From contig DATKVC010000018.1 in the NCBI GenBank assembly GCA_035530275.1, positions 97,573 to 161,572 of the forward strand: DNA of 64,000 nucleotides, in the 5' to 3' direction. The notes beneath the pieces were generated by a model. The model ran no database searches, had not been told where the DNA came from, and saw nothing but the letters and a program-made list of their open reading frames with translations. Both the position numbers and the translations under genes were made by a program. Below are positions 24,201 through 32,211 of the stretch, piece after piece. The stretch's first letter is position 1; the number at the start of each line of letters is the position of its first letter. The DNA is from CAIJMU01 sp035530275 (GTDB lineage: Bacteria > Spirochaetota > Spirochaetia > Treponematales > Rectinemataceae).

Positions 24201-26038
24201 CCGCCGGGGATGGCGCGTGCGGTCCGGAGGTAACTCGTCGGCACGGTCGCGGGATCGAGGGGACCCAGCACGGTCCAGGTGTAGCCGGCGATATCGGGAG
24301 CCGTCGAGGGCAGCCAGCGCACGTCGAAGCTGTTCGAGACGATGCTGCCGTCGGCCCCGAGTTCCGGCGACAGAAGTATCGGCGCCTCCGGAGGGGTGCG
24401 ATCGCGGAAGTAGGTGAGGGCCGCCGGGATGGAGCGGTTGCCCGCTCGGTCCTCTACCGAGAGGTCGAGGAGCCAGGCCCCGTCGGAGGGGGCCGCGAGG
24501 GAAATCGACGAGGGGCTGCCCTGCTGGATCTGGCCCTTCGTCCAGATCTCGTCCTTCGAAGGGGGGGCTCCCGGCGGCGAGACGAGGGGCTGGTCGCCTA
24601 TCCTCGTCCAGGCCCAGGCGACGCGGGCGATGCCTGCGGAACTGCGCGGCATCGCGATGGCCACGGCGACTTGCTGGTCCCGCGACCGATCGCCCGGCGT
24701 ATAGTTCGGTATCGATATCCGCGGCGGATCGACGTGCAGCACCGGCTCGAGAAGGAAGACGCGGGAGCGATTGATCGGATTGAGCGTCGTGCCCGCGTTG
24801 TCGTCGTATTCCCACAATGCGTACAATCTGCCGTTTATGGTCGCCGCGTGGGCGAAGGAAGTGGCGCCGGATCGGGTCGGATCGGCCAGGACGGTCAGGC
24901 TGAGTGCCTCCGGAGCCTGCCAGCCCGAGCTGCCGAGACGCCGTCTCCAGACCTCGTTGGATGCCAGGCGGTCGTCGAGGTAGATCGCCGTCGGGACGCC
25001 GGCGTCGACGGTAAAGTCCGAAAGAATGCTCGAGCCGCTCGGTGAGGAGACATAGGAGAATTCCTTGGCGTCCGCCCTCCCCTGGGCGTCGAGTCCGGCG
25101 ACGGCGATCCGCACGAGGTTGGAGCCGCTGATCCGGCGCTGCCAGGCGAGGTAGAGCTTGTCGCCAGCCGCGAGGAGCCGAGGCGCCTGATTGTCATAAT
25201 TGCCCGCTCCCGGGGAGTTCGCCCCGGCGGGGCCGGGATCGCGCAGGTCCGTCGCAGGGATCGAGGGCGACCAGGTCAGGCCGCCGTCCTCGGAATGCTT
25301 GGAATAGAGCCACCAATGCGTCGGGGTGGTGTCGTCGCCGAGGATCTGGTGCTGAAAGATGACCCAATCGCTGCCGCCCGACGCTGCGACGCTCGGCAGA
25401 TAGTTGTTGACGAGCCCCTCGGAATCCGCGACGAGGGGACGGAGCTGACTCCAGCTACTCCCGTCGGCGCTAGAGGACAGCGCTATCGTGTTGGTGTTGG
25501 CGACCCCGACGGCGGTATCGCCTCCGGCCTGGGCCTGGGTCAGGAAGAGGAGCCAGCCTCCCGTGGCGCTCGGGAAGAGTCGCGGTCCGACGGCCGTCTC
25601 GGTCGATCGCAGGAGGCCGTTGCGTGAAAAGGTCGCGGCGCCGTCGGTCGAGACCATGACGGAAAAACTCGTGGCCGAGACGGCGGTCGCGACGCCGAGA
25701 TCGCCCGATGCGTTCACGGCGGCGGAGTACAGGACCGGCTCCGTGCCCCGATAAGCGATGGGGCCGGCTATCCTCGAGGTCGACCATTGGCCCTCGACCT
25801 GTCGCGAGAGACTGATCCAGGCCTGCCCGCGGTCGCCGTTTTCCTGAGCTTCCTGCCTGATGATGACAGGCACGCCCTTGGCGACGAGAAGGGTCGGGGC
25901 GATCGACTCGCCGAGGGAACGCGGCGGCTCGGAGAAATCCTGGGCGCCGAGCCCGACCGTCGCCGCGAGGAGGACGAGGGCGGCGAACAGGGCAGGTCGG
26001 CCTGAGGCGGCCACGGTGAGCCGGTAGGGTGCGCGCAT
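21212..26038 (-). CDS. Giant membrane SpoIIE-type PP2C phosphatase with sialidase-like sensor region
   Basis: This 1608-residue protein begins with a signal peptide (about 1-31). Residues about 40-440 form a BNR/sialidase-like beta-propeller with repeated SxDGxxF/W motifs (STDGAATFS, SADGSSWSQ, SEDGGLTWSPS). Fibronectin/Ig-like strands with YRDRTPPEAPILLSP and AAVDRTGNVSETS follow. Three membrane helices lie near residues 806-830, 869-897 and 1129-1156, then HAMP and a SpoIIE phosphatase domain (about 1240-1450; SGDYWNFEPL, IKCDVSGKDVSAAFIM, LLLYSDGMED). The metal-binding Asp residues are present. A 150-residue C-terminal extension follows. It probably converts an extracytoplasmic signal into dephosphorylation of a serine-phosphorylated partner such as an anti-anti-sigma factor; none is encoded nearby. 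Its ATG overlaps the TPR gene stop by one base. Confidence 0.87.
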   Translation of the reverse strand: MRAPYRLTVAASGRPALFAALVLLAATVGLGAQDFSEPPRSLGESIAPTLLVAKGVPVIIRQEAQENGDRGQAWISLSRQVEGQWSTSRIAGPIAYRGTEPVLYSAAVNASGDLGVATAVSATSFSVMVSTDGAATFSRNGLLRSTETAVGPRLFPSATGGWLLFLTQAQAGGDTAVGVANTNTIALSSSADGSSWSQLRPLVADSEGLVNNYLPSVAASGGSDWVIFQHQILGDDTTPTHWWLYSKHSEDGGLTWSPSIPATDLRDPGPAGANSPGAGNYDNQAPRLLAAGDKLYLAWQRRISGSNLVRIAVAGLDAQGRADAKEFSYVSSPSGSSILSDFTVDAGVPTAIYLDDRLASNEVWRRRLGSSGWQAPEALSLTVLADPTRSGATSFAHAATINGRLYALWEYDDNAGTTLNPINRSRVFLLEPVLHVDPPRISIPNYTPGDRSRDQQVAVAIAMPRSSAGIARVAWAWTRIGDQPLVSPPGAPPSKDEIWTKGQIQQGSPSSISLAAPSDGAWLLDLSVEDRAGNRSIPAALTYFRDRTPPEAPILLSPELGADGSIVSNSFDVRWLPSTAPDIAGYTWTVLGPLDPATVPTSYLRTARAIPGGNADERALVDYYGLPRPPPAVRTTGTDIAQANIDNGYWMYSVAAVDRTGNVSETSTLVLRATRQIPFTLVTNMTQTTDLIGRRSLSIDGRGFLDQGAVQRILLARDRNAAPDVTREAATGGFHIVSNRRIDGVDIGDVPAGSYWLGIQHPVRGLYWAPGRVVIDVSGTLKYGIEYAWKPSWILSAPPTSRISIYDIIIVGSIVFFGLGILLSMGQAFSVVREARTVRSQVLAFVNGGPMPSAAREREIRRGRRRGVSLGIKFTFFIAILVLFVVLLVAFPLGTTMVRNQSQALARGLGDAASVLLESVAQGGRFFLDREGAVTQLGFLPSEAKAMPGAEYITITGNSQDPKVAGRDIVFASNDPDIARKISSSRLDLGVSPMSPKVDPLAAKVPQMAEELETKAREAIAADLAKKDALQRQKTALPAGASGDADRQRINASLDDIDRTIRDRLRTISDEAVGSIPPFDAANLGATASTYLFFKPILEYRPGDQRLWRGIVRLQANTALIVADVATRTASLVIGTAGIAALVLLVGIIGAFFLSRSIVKPIRTVIMAIEKMRDTEDKAELEGYKVSVTSRDELSDLAGAANALAVELVDGAKQSKALIEGSDIQNHFIPLSVGEMGLKLTISRQDTPNYELFGYYKGAKRVSGDYWNFEPLGNDGKYYYFIKCDVSGKDVSAAFIMVQVGTMVINHFRDWPKLSKVPGFNLVDLTYRVNDFLVDRKYRGKFAAFTIGVVSMTDGIVDFCHAGDNMFRVWRAQTGRTASEPFQPDLNRSSPATGLIDRDLLDLKGTGFYPYRKQLGHGDILLLYSDGMEDPIHRFRDEGGAVRKCTELPGAEDVHPHHDRDAEAEHLGPDRLGEYIDTYDSREVYVIHHDHETDRDLVMSFDFTKAEGSLEERVIAYLAIGKVFSIYDWNAGDEEAILVDKRIDSFLRRFFDQYDAVFRKRETIEVKSGRQDAEGKDILIEDPNYVRFRGIREDEQYDDLSIAGILRK

Positions 26039-29000
26039 CAATAGTTCAGCTGATTCAGCTGCTGATCGAGGAGCAGGACGTCGCGGGACCTCGTCGCGTT
26101 GTTCGCGAGAAGGACATTGAGGGTGTCGCGGGCCTGGTTGTATTGGCCCTGGGAAAAGTAGAGACGCGCGTCGGCCAGGCGCCGCGCGTCTTCGACGCCG
26201 AGAACCAAGTCAGGACCCACCCCCCGGAGCGTCTGGATGTTGAGCGACAGGGACTGGGCGTCGCGATTGTTGGGATCGAGGCCGAGGGCCTGGGTGACGA
26301 GCTTCTCTGCCTGGGCGAGGTCGGTCTGCCGCCCCGTCTTGATAAGCTGCCTGGCCTGATCGGTCAACTGCTGGGCCTGGGTCCTTTGGGCCGCCGTCGG
26401 CGCGGGTTTGCGCTTGCCCGTGGCGATTTCGGCCTGTATGAGGAGATTGGCCAACCTCGTGTTGGTCGGCTCGATGCGCGCAAGGTCGGCGATGCTGGCA
26501 TAGCCCTTCGCGGGATCCAATTTGAGCTGGGCCGCCGCGTCATCGATTCGGCCCGGCAAACTCGCCTTGAAATCGGCCTCGTTCGTCGCCTTGAGAATCT
26601 GGAGGTTGAGAAAACCCGCGTCCGCGTTCAGGGGGAAGGTGCGCGTGACGTTGGCGACGAAATCCGCCGCCTTGGCGAAGGTCTTTTTCGCCTCGGGGCC
26701 CTTCCCCGCCTTTTGCAGATTGATCGCGTCCTCGTAGGACATCCTGGCGAGGGAGAGGTACTGGGTCATTTCGTTGTAGAGGGGGTCGTTGGGCCTGATG
26801 ACGCGGGTGTTGCCCGTGTCGCGCGCCAGGCGCACGAGGTTGAGCCAGAAGTCAAGCGGCGGGTACTTAACGCCCGAATAGCGTTCCTTCCACAGGGTGT
26901 TGGCGTTGGTGAGCGATTCGAAAGACGCGTCGAAATTGCCGATGTCGTAGGAATGCTGCGCATCGGCGAGGAGGCGGTCGACCTCGAGCTTGGCGTATTG
27001 GTCGCGGGCGTCGTTGATGGCCCGGCCGATGTCGTCGTAACGCTTCGAGCCGGCGTCCCATGTCGCCCGGTCGAAGTCCCCGTTCATCGCGTCGAGGAAG
27101 CGCGCGTAGCCGGCCTCGCGGGAGGTCGTGGCGGCATCGAGATCCCTGCGGGCGGCGGGGCGCTGGGCGACCGCGAGCATTTCCCGGGTGGCCGCCGCGA
27201 GCGAGGCGTCGGCCGAAGCGAAGGATTTCTGGGCGGCGCTCAGGGCCGTGGCGGCCGTAGCCTTCTTCGCCAGGGCGTCGGCGAGGAGGGAGGCGCGGCG
27301 CGTCTCGAGGAGGGCGACCGCCTTCGACGCGGCGGAGTCTCGGGCCGCCACGGCCGTCACGCCGGCGTCGGCCTTGACCCAGGGCGTCTCCGCCCCGAGC
27401 CTCGAACCGAGATCGGCGAGGGACTTCGCGAGGGCGGCGATCTTGGCCTGCTCGGCGGCGAGGGCGAGGGCGGCCCCGCTCGGGGAGGGATCCACGAAGC
27501 CCTTGCGCGCGGGCACGGTCGAGGGAGACCCCGCCGCGAGGGCCGCCGCCGCGTCTATCGCCGCCCCTCGGTCGGCGAGTTCGCGCTCGAGGCCGCCGAT
27601 CTCGTAGCTCGTCGAAAGGGCGACGACGGCCGATTCGCCGCGTCGCGCCGCGTCGAGCGAGGCGGAGAGCTTGTTCTCCCAATCCTTTTCGTCATCGCCC
27701 GGCCCTTGCGAGGGTAGGGAAAAGGAGGTGAGAGAACTTGTCGCTGCCTGGGCCGAGCCCCGGAAGGTGTCGGTCAGGGTACCCTCGCGTGCGAGGGCCT
27801 CCTCGTAGCCCCGCGCTTCCTGGCGGAGGCCGGCGAGGGCCTGATAGCTGCTCGCGAGGACGGTCGTCGTCGCCCCCGGCGCGGGAAAGGCCGCGAGCCG
27901 CCTCCCGAGGTCGTCGATGGAGGCCCTGATTTCCGCGATCCGCGATAGGCTGGGCGAAAGGCCGATGCGGGCTTCCACGGCGGCAAGGGCCGATTGCCTC
28001 GGGGTGAGGGCGGCAACAAGCTCGGGGGGCAGTCCGGCGACGGAAGGGGGAGAGAGAAGGGGGCTCCAGAAGCCCACGATGGCCCGTTCGGGAGAAAGGA
28101 GGGAGGTGGACTCGTCGAAGCCGGCCTTGGCGTCGGCCCAGCTTCCTTGGCTCCAGGCGGCCTGAGCCCCGTTCCACGCCGTCGCCACGGAAGCGTCGGC
28201 GGCATCCTGGGCCGCGGCGAGGGCCGTCGATTCCTGGCTGAAGAGGAGGCCGGCAATTCCCTCCGCCTTGCCCCGTTCCCCTTCCGGTCGCCAGAGGGGA
28301 TCGGTCTTCTGGTCGCGAGCCGCGTAGTCCGTGACCGGCGGTCTGCCCTTGAGGAAGAAATCGGCATAGCTCGTCCAAGACCAGTCGAGAATGGAGCGAT
28401 CCCTGCCGTCGGCGTGCTTGAGCGGCAAGGCCTTGAAAATGGATACGAGACGATCGCTGTCGGAAAGGATGCCTTTGCGGTCGCCGTCGAGGTCGTCGAA
28501 GGCCTTTTCGGCCGATGGGAGGATTCCTGCTATCGATTGCCCGTTCGAGGCCGAAAAGGCGAGCCTGAGCCGGTCGTAGACATCGCCGAAAACCGCGGAG
28601 TGCCCATCCTTGGCGCCGATACCCTGGGCGAAGGCGGCGGCTCCCTCGGCGAAATCCCTTAACTGGGCGACCGGACTGAATGCCGGATCGACCTGCCGCT
28701 GCCCGCCGAAATCGTGGAAGGTGACGGTTTCGACCGCCCCCTTGGCGTCGGTCGAATAGACGAAGCCACCTGGCCCCTTCGTGGGGCGGTCCTGGCTGTC
28801 GGTCCTGATGACCCGTCCCGTCCCGTCGACGATGACGAGGCGCGGAATCCCGTCGGGACCGGCGATCAGGACCTCGCCCGTTTGCGCATCCCTCACCTCG
28901 AGGATGTCGAAGCCGGCGTTCACCAATTCCTGCCAATAGAGGGCAGGCAACTTGCTGTCGGGAGCGAAGCCCGAAACGTAGGCGCCCAGGGCCCCGGCCC

Positions 29001-29796
29001 TGTCCCCCGCGTCGGCCAGGGATTTCGCGGCGCTCATCGTCTTTCTGAGCAGGTCGAGGTTGGCTATCCTCGTCCGCACCTCGAGGAGGACATTGAGGGT
29101 GTCCTTGTTCGCGTAGGGATCGAGATTGCGAAGCTTTTCTATCATGCCCGAAATCGCCGGGTCGTTGCCCGCTGAAGACAGGGCCTTATCGCGGATCTCC
29201 CCGGCGAGCTTCGTATATTCCTCGCGGATGGCGAAGATGCGCCTTACCTTGCTGTTGGCCTGGTCGAAGCGCTCGGGGTTCTTCGTGGTGAAGGACTGGA
29301 GGGCGAGAAGGGCCTTATCGTAGTTCTTCAGCCTGATGTTGGCGTCGGCGTTGGACATGTAGGCCTTCGAGAGGAGCGAATCGGCGCTGTCCTTCGTCTT
29401 CCTGTCTTTCATCGCGAGTACGAAGGGCTCGAGCAGGGCGATGGCCTTGTCATAGACAGCCGAGGCCCCCGAATCATCCTTGGCCCGGGAAAAGGCGGCG
29501 GCCCTATCGAGATAGGCCTGGGCGAGGACGAGGGTGGCTTCGCTGCGGGTCTGTGCGTCCACGTCCTTCGCGAGGAGGGCCTCGAGTGCCGCCATCGCGA
29601 TCTCCGGTTTGCGTGCCGAAAGATCCTTTCGGGCCTGGAGAAGGACGGGATCCTTGCTCCGCGGGGCGGCTTCGGCGGCGAAGGGTATGACGAGGAAGAC
29701 GATGAGGAGAATGAGCCAAGGCAGCCCTTGCAGCCCGGCGAGCATCGGGCGCCCAGTCTTCGACAGCCGTAAGGCCGAATTCCCTTTTCGTAGCAT
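26038..29796 (-). CDS. Large secreted/periplasmic TPR-repeat protein
   Basis: This 1252-residue protein has an N-terminal signal or anchor segment (about 17-37; LPWLILLIVFLVIPFAAEA), TPR-like helical repeats near the start and the end (for example ADANIRLKNYDKALLALQSFTTKNPERF and LADARLYFSQGQYNQARDTLNVLLANN) and a very Ala/Ser-rich helical middle. It is likely a periplasmic scaffold. The ATG at 29796 directly precedes the signal; upstream in-frame sequence would overlap the divergent gene. The stop and the SpoIIE start overlap in TGATG, so the two are translationally coupled and probably form one system at the envelope with the divergent outer-membrane protein. No enzymatic motif is visible. 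Confidence 0.82.
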   Translation of the reverse strand: MLRKGNSALRLSKTGRPMLAGLQGLPWLILLIVFLVIPFAAEAAPRSKDPVLLQARKDLSARKPEIAMAALEALLAKDVDAQTRSEATLVLAQAYLDRAAAFSRAKDDSGASAVYDKAIALLEPFVLAMKDRKTKDSADSLLSKAYMSNADANIRLKNYDKALLALQSFTTKNPERFDQANSKVRRIFAIREEYTKLAGEIRDKALSSAGNDPAISGMIEKLRNLDPYANKDTLNVLLEVRTRIANLDLLRKTMSAAKSLADAGDRAGALGAYVSGFAPDSKLPALYWQELVNAGFDILEVRDAQTGEVLIAGPDGIPRLVIVDGTGRVIRTDSQDRPTKGPGGFVYSTDAKGAVETVTFHDFGGQRQVDPAFSPVAQLRDFAEGAAAFAQGIGAKDGHSAVFGDVYDRLRLAFSASNGQSIAGILPSAEKAFDDLDGDRKGILSDSDRLVSIFKALPLKHADGRDRSILDWSWTSYADFFLKGRPPVTDYAARDQKTDPLWRPEGERGKAEGIAGLLFSQESTALAAAQDAADASVATAWNGAQAAWSQGSWADAKAGFDESTSLLSPERAIVGFWSPLLSPPSVAGLPPELVAALTPRQSALAAVEARIGLSPSLSRIAEIRASIDDLGRRLAAFPAPGATTTVLASSYQALAGLRQEARGYEEALAREGTLTDTFRGSAQAATSSLTSFSLPSQGPGDDEKDWENKLSASLDAARRGESAVVALSTSYEIGGLERELADRGAAIDAAAALAAGSPSTVPARKGFVDPSPSGAALALAAEQAKIAALAKSLADLGSRLGAETPWVKADAGVTAVAARDSAASKAVALLETRRASLLADALAKKATAATALSAAQKSFASADASLAAATREMLAVAQRPAARRDLDAATTSREAGYARFLDAMNGDFDRATWDAGSKRYDDIGRAINDARDQYAKLEVDRLLADAQHSYDIGNFDASFESLTNANTLWKERYSGVKYPPLDFWLNLVRLARDTGNTRVIRPNDPLYNEMTQYLSLARMSYEDAINLQKAGKGPEAKKTFAKAADFVANVTRTFPLNADAGFLNLQILKATNEADFKASLPGRIDDAAAQLKLDPAKGYASIADLARIEPTNTRLANLLIQAEIATGKRKPAPTAAQRTQAQQLTDQARQLIKTGRQTDLAQAEKLVTQALGLDPNNRDAQSLSLNIQTLRGVGPDLVLGVEDARRLADARLYFSQGQYNQARDTLNVLLANNATRSRDVLLLDQQLNQLNY

Positions 29797-29944
29797 TCGG
29801 ATCGGACCTTGGCCCCTCGTGAGTCGGATGCGCGGCCGAAACCGCGAGGTCCGCCGCTCGCCGGCGAACTCAGGCACGCCCGAAAATGGGCTCCTTTGAA
29901 TTTCGGTGCGCTTCGCCCTTAATTGAAGGAGTATCACCGTCGAA

Positions 29945-29973
29945 TAGATTATACAGCCAGTTCTCGATATACT
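29945..29973 (+). promoter_or_regulatory. Candidate promoter of the outer-membrane protein gene
   Basis: TATACT at 29968-29973 is a good -10 box ending 11 bases before the ATG at 29985. The -35 candidate TAGATT at 29945-29950 (17-base spacer) is weak. The leader would be only about 5 bases. Confidence 0.4.
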
Positions 29974-29984
29974 ACGATCGAACG

Positions 29985-31244
29985 ATGAGACCGAGAAGCT
30001 CCCTCGCCCTCGCGGCCGTACTCCTTTTCTGGGCGCGGCCGGCCTTATTGGGAGCTCAAGCGACCTCATCCCTCTACAACTTCGTATCCTCCTACTTCAA
30101 TCCCGACCCGAACGCCGGGCTCACCGCCTTTCGATCCCTCCTCATTCCGATGGGGGGCATGGCCGAAGGCATGGGCATGGCCTATACGGCGGTCGCCAAG
30201 GATTCATCGTATTTCGAGGCGAATCCCGCGGCTTCATCCACCATCGACCAGACCGAACTCGGAGTCTTCCACAACAACTGGATAGCCGATACCCGGATCG
30301 AAGGCGCCGTCTACACGATCAGGACGGGAAATCTCGGCTTCGGCGCCATGGGCAAGTGGCTCTACCTCCCCTTCACGGGCACGAACGATTTCGGCGACCG
30401 CGTGGGCTCCGGCTATTATTCCGAGGCGACGGTCGGATTCAACGTTTCGTACAACTTCCTCCACGGTTACACCTTCAACGGGATAGCCCTCGGCGCCACC
30501 GGAAAGCTCGCCTGGCGCTCCGTCCCGACGGAGCTCGCCGCGGCTGCCGGCAATTCGGGCCTCGCCGCCATGATCGACGCCGGCGCCCTCGTTCGATTCA
30601 ATTTCCTCAAGCCCTTCGCCTCACGGACCAAAAACAGCGCCTTCGGGCTCGCCATCAAGAATCTCGGACCGCCGGTGATGGGCGAAGCCCTGCCGACCGT
30701 CGCGAGCGCCGGCGTATCCTGGGCGCCCCTGCGGCCCTTCACCCTTTCCGCGGACATCGCGAAGCCCATAAATCTCCTGGAGCCGGCCAAGTCGGAGCTG
30801 CCGAGCTATGCGGCAGGTTTCAATCTGGCGATGACCGACACCTTCGGCTTCCAGGGCGGATTGCTCCTCAAGGGCGGCAATCCCAGGCTCAGCCTCGGCT
30901 CGACCTTCGCCCTCGATCTCGTCAAGGTGACGGTCAACTACACTCTCGACCTCACGACCCAATTCACCCCCCTCAACAGGATATCGATCCAGACCGCCTT
31001 CACCCTCGGCGATCTCGGCAGGGCGGATCTTGCCAGGAAAGTCGATAGGCTCTATCTTGACGGATTGAGCGACTACGGCAAAGGCAACCTCGACGCCGCG
31101 ATAGGTCTTTGGAGCGAGGCGCTGAAGCTCGACCCATCCTTCGATCCGGTGCGGGACAGCCTCCGGGCCGCCGAGAACGCGAAAAAACTAAAGGCGGACA
31201 TGGACGCCATCGGCAAGATGGATCTCGCCCAACCCGGCAAGTAA
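29985..31244 (+). CDS. PorV/UPF0164-like outer-membrane beta-barrel protein
   Basis: This 419-residue protein has a signal peptide (1-25, ending near LLGAQA). A conserved N-terminal segment (AFRSLLIPMGGMAEGMGMAYTAVAKDSSYFEANPAA) and alternating amphipathic strands follow; this pattern resembles PorV and the UPF0164 proteins common in treponemes. The last 70 residues form one TPR-like hairpin (LDGLSDYGKGNLDAAIGLWSEALKLDPSF), placing a protein-interaction site on the periplasmic side. It is divergent from the TPR/SpoIIE pair and may dock that TPR protein; this is inference. Transcription may continue into yggT after a 67-base gap. Confidence 0.72.
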   Translation: MRPRSSLALAAVLLFWARPALLGAQATSSLYNFVSSYFNPDPNAGLTAFRSLLIPMGGMAEGMGMAYTAVAKDSSYFEANPAASSTIDQTELGVFHNNWIADTRIEGAVYTIRTGNLGFGAMGKWLYLPFTGTNDFGDRVGSGYYSEATVGFNVSYNFLHGYTFNGIALGATGKLAWRSVPTELAAAAGNSGLAAMIDAGALVRFNFLKPFASRTKNSAFGLAIKNLGPPVMGEALPTVASAGVSWAPLRPFTLSADIAKPINLLEPAKSELPSYAAGFNLAMTDTFGFQGGLLLKGGNPRLSLGSTFALDLVKVTVNYTLDLTTQFTPLNRISIQTAFTLGDLGRADLARKVDRLYLDGLSDYGKGNLDAAIGLWSEALKLDPSFDPVRDSLRAAENAKKLKADMDAIGKMDLAQPGK

Positions 31245-31263
31245 TGGCCGGGAGAGCCGCCCC

Positions 31264-31282
31264 CGACCTTCGCGGAAGGTCG
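31264..31282. repeat. Perfect 8-bp hairpin with 3-base loop
   Basis: CGACCTTC (31264-31271) pairs with GAAGGTCG (31275-31282) around GCG. It lies 20 bases after the outer-membrane protein stop. No T-run follows, so it could stabilise the 3' end or attenuate transcription into yggT rather than fully terminate. Confidence 0.5.
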
Positions 31283-31311
31283 AATGACGAAAGCCGTGCA
31301 CGGGGGAAGCT

Positions 31312-31905
31312 GTGGTTCTATCGGTTATTTTGAGATTGCTCGGGGCCGCGGTGACGGTGTACATGCTCGCCTGCGCGGTCAGGATCTTCCTGACCTGGGT
31401 GCCGCGTAGCGATCTGGGGGCCCCTGCCCGCGCCCTCGCCTCCGCCGTCGATCCTTATCTGGGCTTCTTCACCCGATTCCGAATCTTCAAGGTCGGCCGC
31501 TTCGATTTCTCGCCCATCGCCGCCCTCGCGACCCTCGCCGTCGTCAATCAGATACTCCTCACCGTGGCCTTCGCGGGCGCTATCACCGTGGGCGGCATCT
31601 TCGCCCTCGTCGTCGACGCCATCTGGTCGGCCGTGGCATTCGTGCTCACCTTCCTCTCCGTCGCGGCCCTCGCCCGCCTCGTCGCCTATGCGGCGCGCTG
31701 GAACTCCCTCCACCCGCTGTGGCGGGTGATCGACGACATGCTCAACCCCATCCTCTTTCGCATAACGCGCCTCATCTGGCGCGACCGCATCGTCAATTAT
31801 CTCCAGGGCCTCGCAACAGGCTTCGCCGTACTCCTCGTCCTCAGGATAGGCGGCGAGGCCCTCGTCCGCCTCGTGATGAAGGCCCTCAGGGCCCTGCCCT
31901 TCTAA
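31312..31905 (+). CDS. yggT: YggT family integral membrane protein
   Basis: This is a 197-residue protein with about four to five membrane helices arranged as two YggT repeats. Each repeat has a helix followed by the motif seen as LTWVPRSDLGAPARALASAVDPYLGFF and WNSLHPLWRVIDDMLNPILFRITRLIW. The GTG start at 31312 has a GGGGGAA stretch just upstream. YggT proteins have been linked to osmotic stress and cell-envelope or division functions, but the mechanism is unknown. It is followed 12 bases later by the YhbY-like gene. Confidence 0.85.
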   Translation: MVLSVILRLLGAAVTVYMLACAVRIFLTWVPRSDLGAPARALASAVDPYLGFFTRFRIFKVGRFDFSPIAALATLAVVNQILLTVAFAGAITVGGIFALVVDAIWSAVAFVLTFLSVAALARLVAYAARWNSLHPLWRVIDDMLNPILFRITRLIWRDRIVNYLQGLATGFAVLLVLRIGGEALVRLVMKALRALPF

Positions 31906-31917
31906 TTAGGAGCGCCC

Positions 31918-32211
31918 GTGCTCGATTCCAAGCAGAGAAGCCGCCTCGCCGGCATCGCCCAGACAAAATCCGACCTCGTGCAACTCGGCCGCGACGGGGC
32001 GAGCGACGCCCTCGTCGCTCGATTGACCGTCCTCCTCGCCGACCACGAGCTCGTGAAGCTCCGCTTCCTCGACCACAAGAGCGAGCGCGACGCCCTCGCG
32101 AAGGTCCTCGCCGAGAGGACCGGCAGCGAGGTCGTCCGCGTCATCGGCAACACCGCGCTTTTCTGGAAACGGAATCCCAATCCGGAGAAGAGGAAGGTAG
32201 AAATTGGCTGA
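31918..32211 (+). CDS. yhbY: YhbY/CRS1-domain RNA-binding protein
   Basis: This 97-residue protein consists of one CRM (YhbY) domain. It opens with LDSKQRSRLAGIAQTKSDLVQLGRDG, then LLADHELVKLRFLD, LAERTGSEVVRVIGNTALFWKRN; the GxxG-type loop of the family is represented by QLGRDG. YhbY associates with pre-50S ribosomal particles in E. coli. The GTG at 31918 has AGGAG 5 bases upstream. The stop overlaps the TTG start of the next gene by 8 bases. Confidence 0.85.
   Translation: MLDSKQRSRLAGIAQTKSDLVQLGRDGASDALVARLTVLLADHELVKLRFLDHKSERDALAKVLAERTGSEVVRVIGNTALFWKRNPNPEKRKVEIG

Noticed and set aside
21566..25045. Open frame of 1159 codons on the plus strand
   Set aside because: It is antisense to the SpoIIE-type phosphatase gene, whose domains are clear. 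Its composition is the charged Arg/Asp/Val-rich pattern produced by high-GC antisense frames and it has no recognisable domain.
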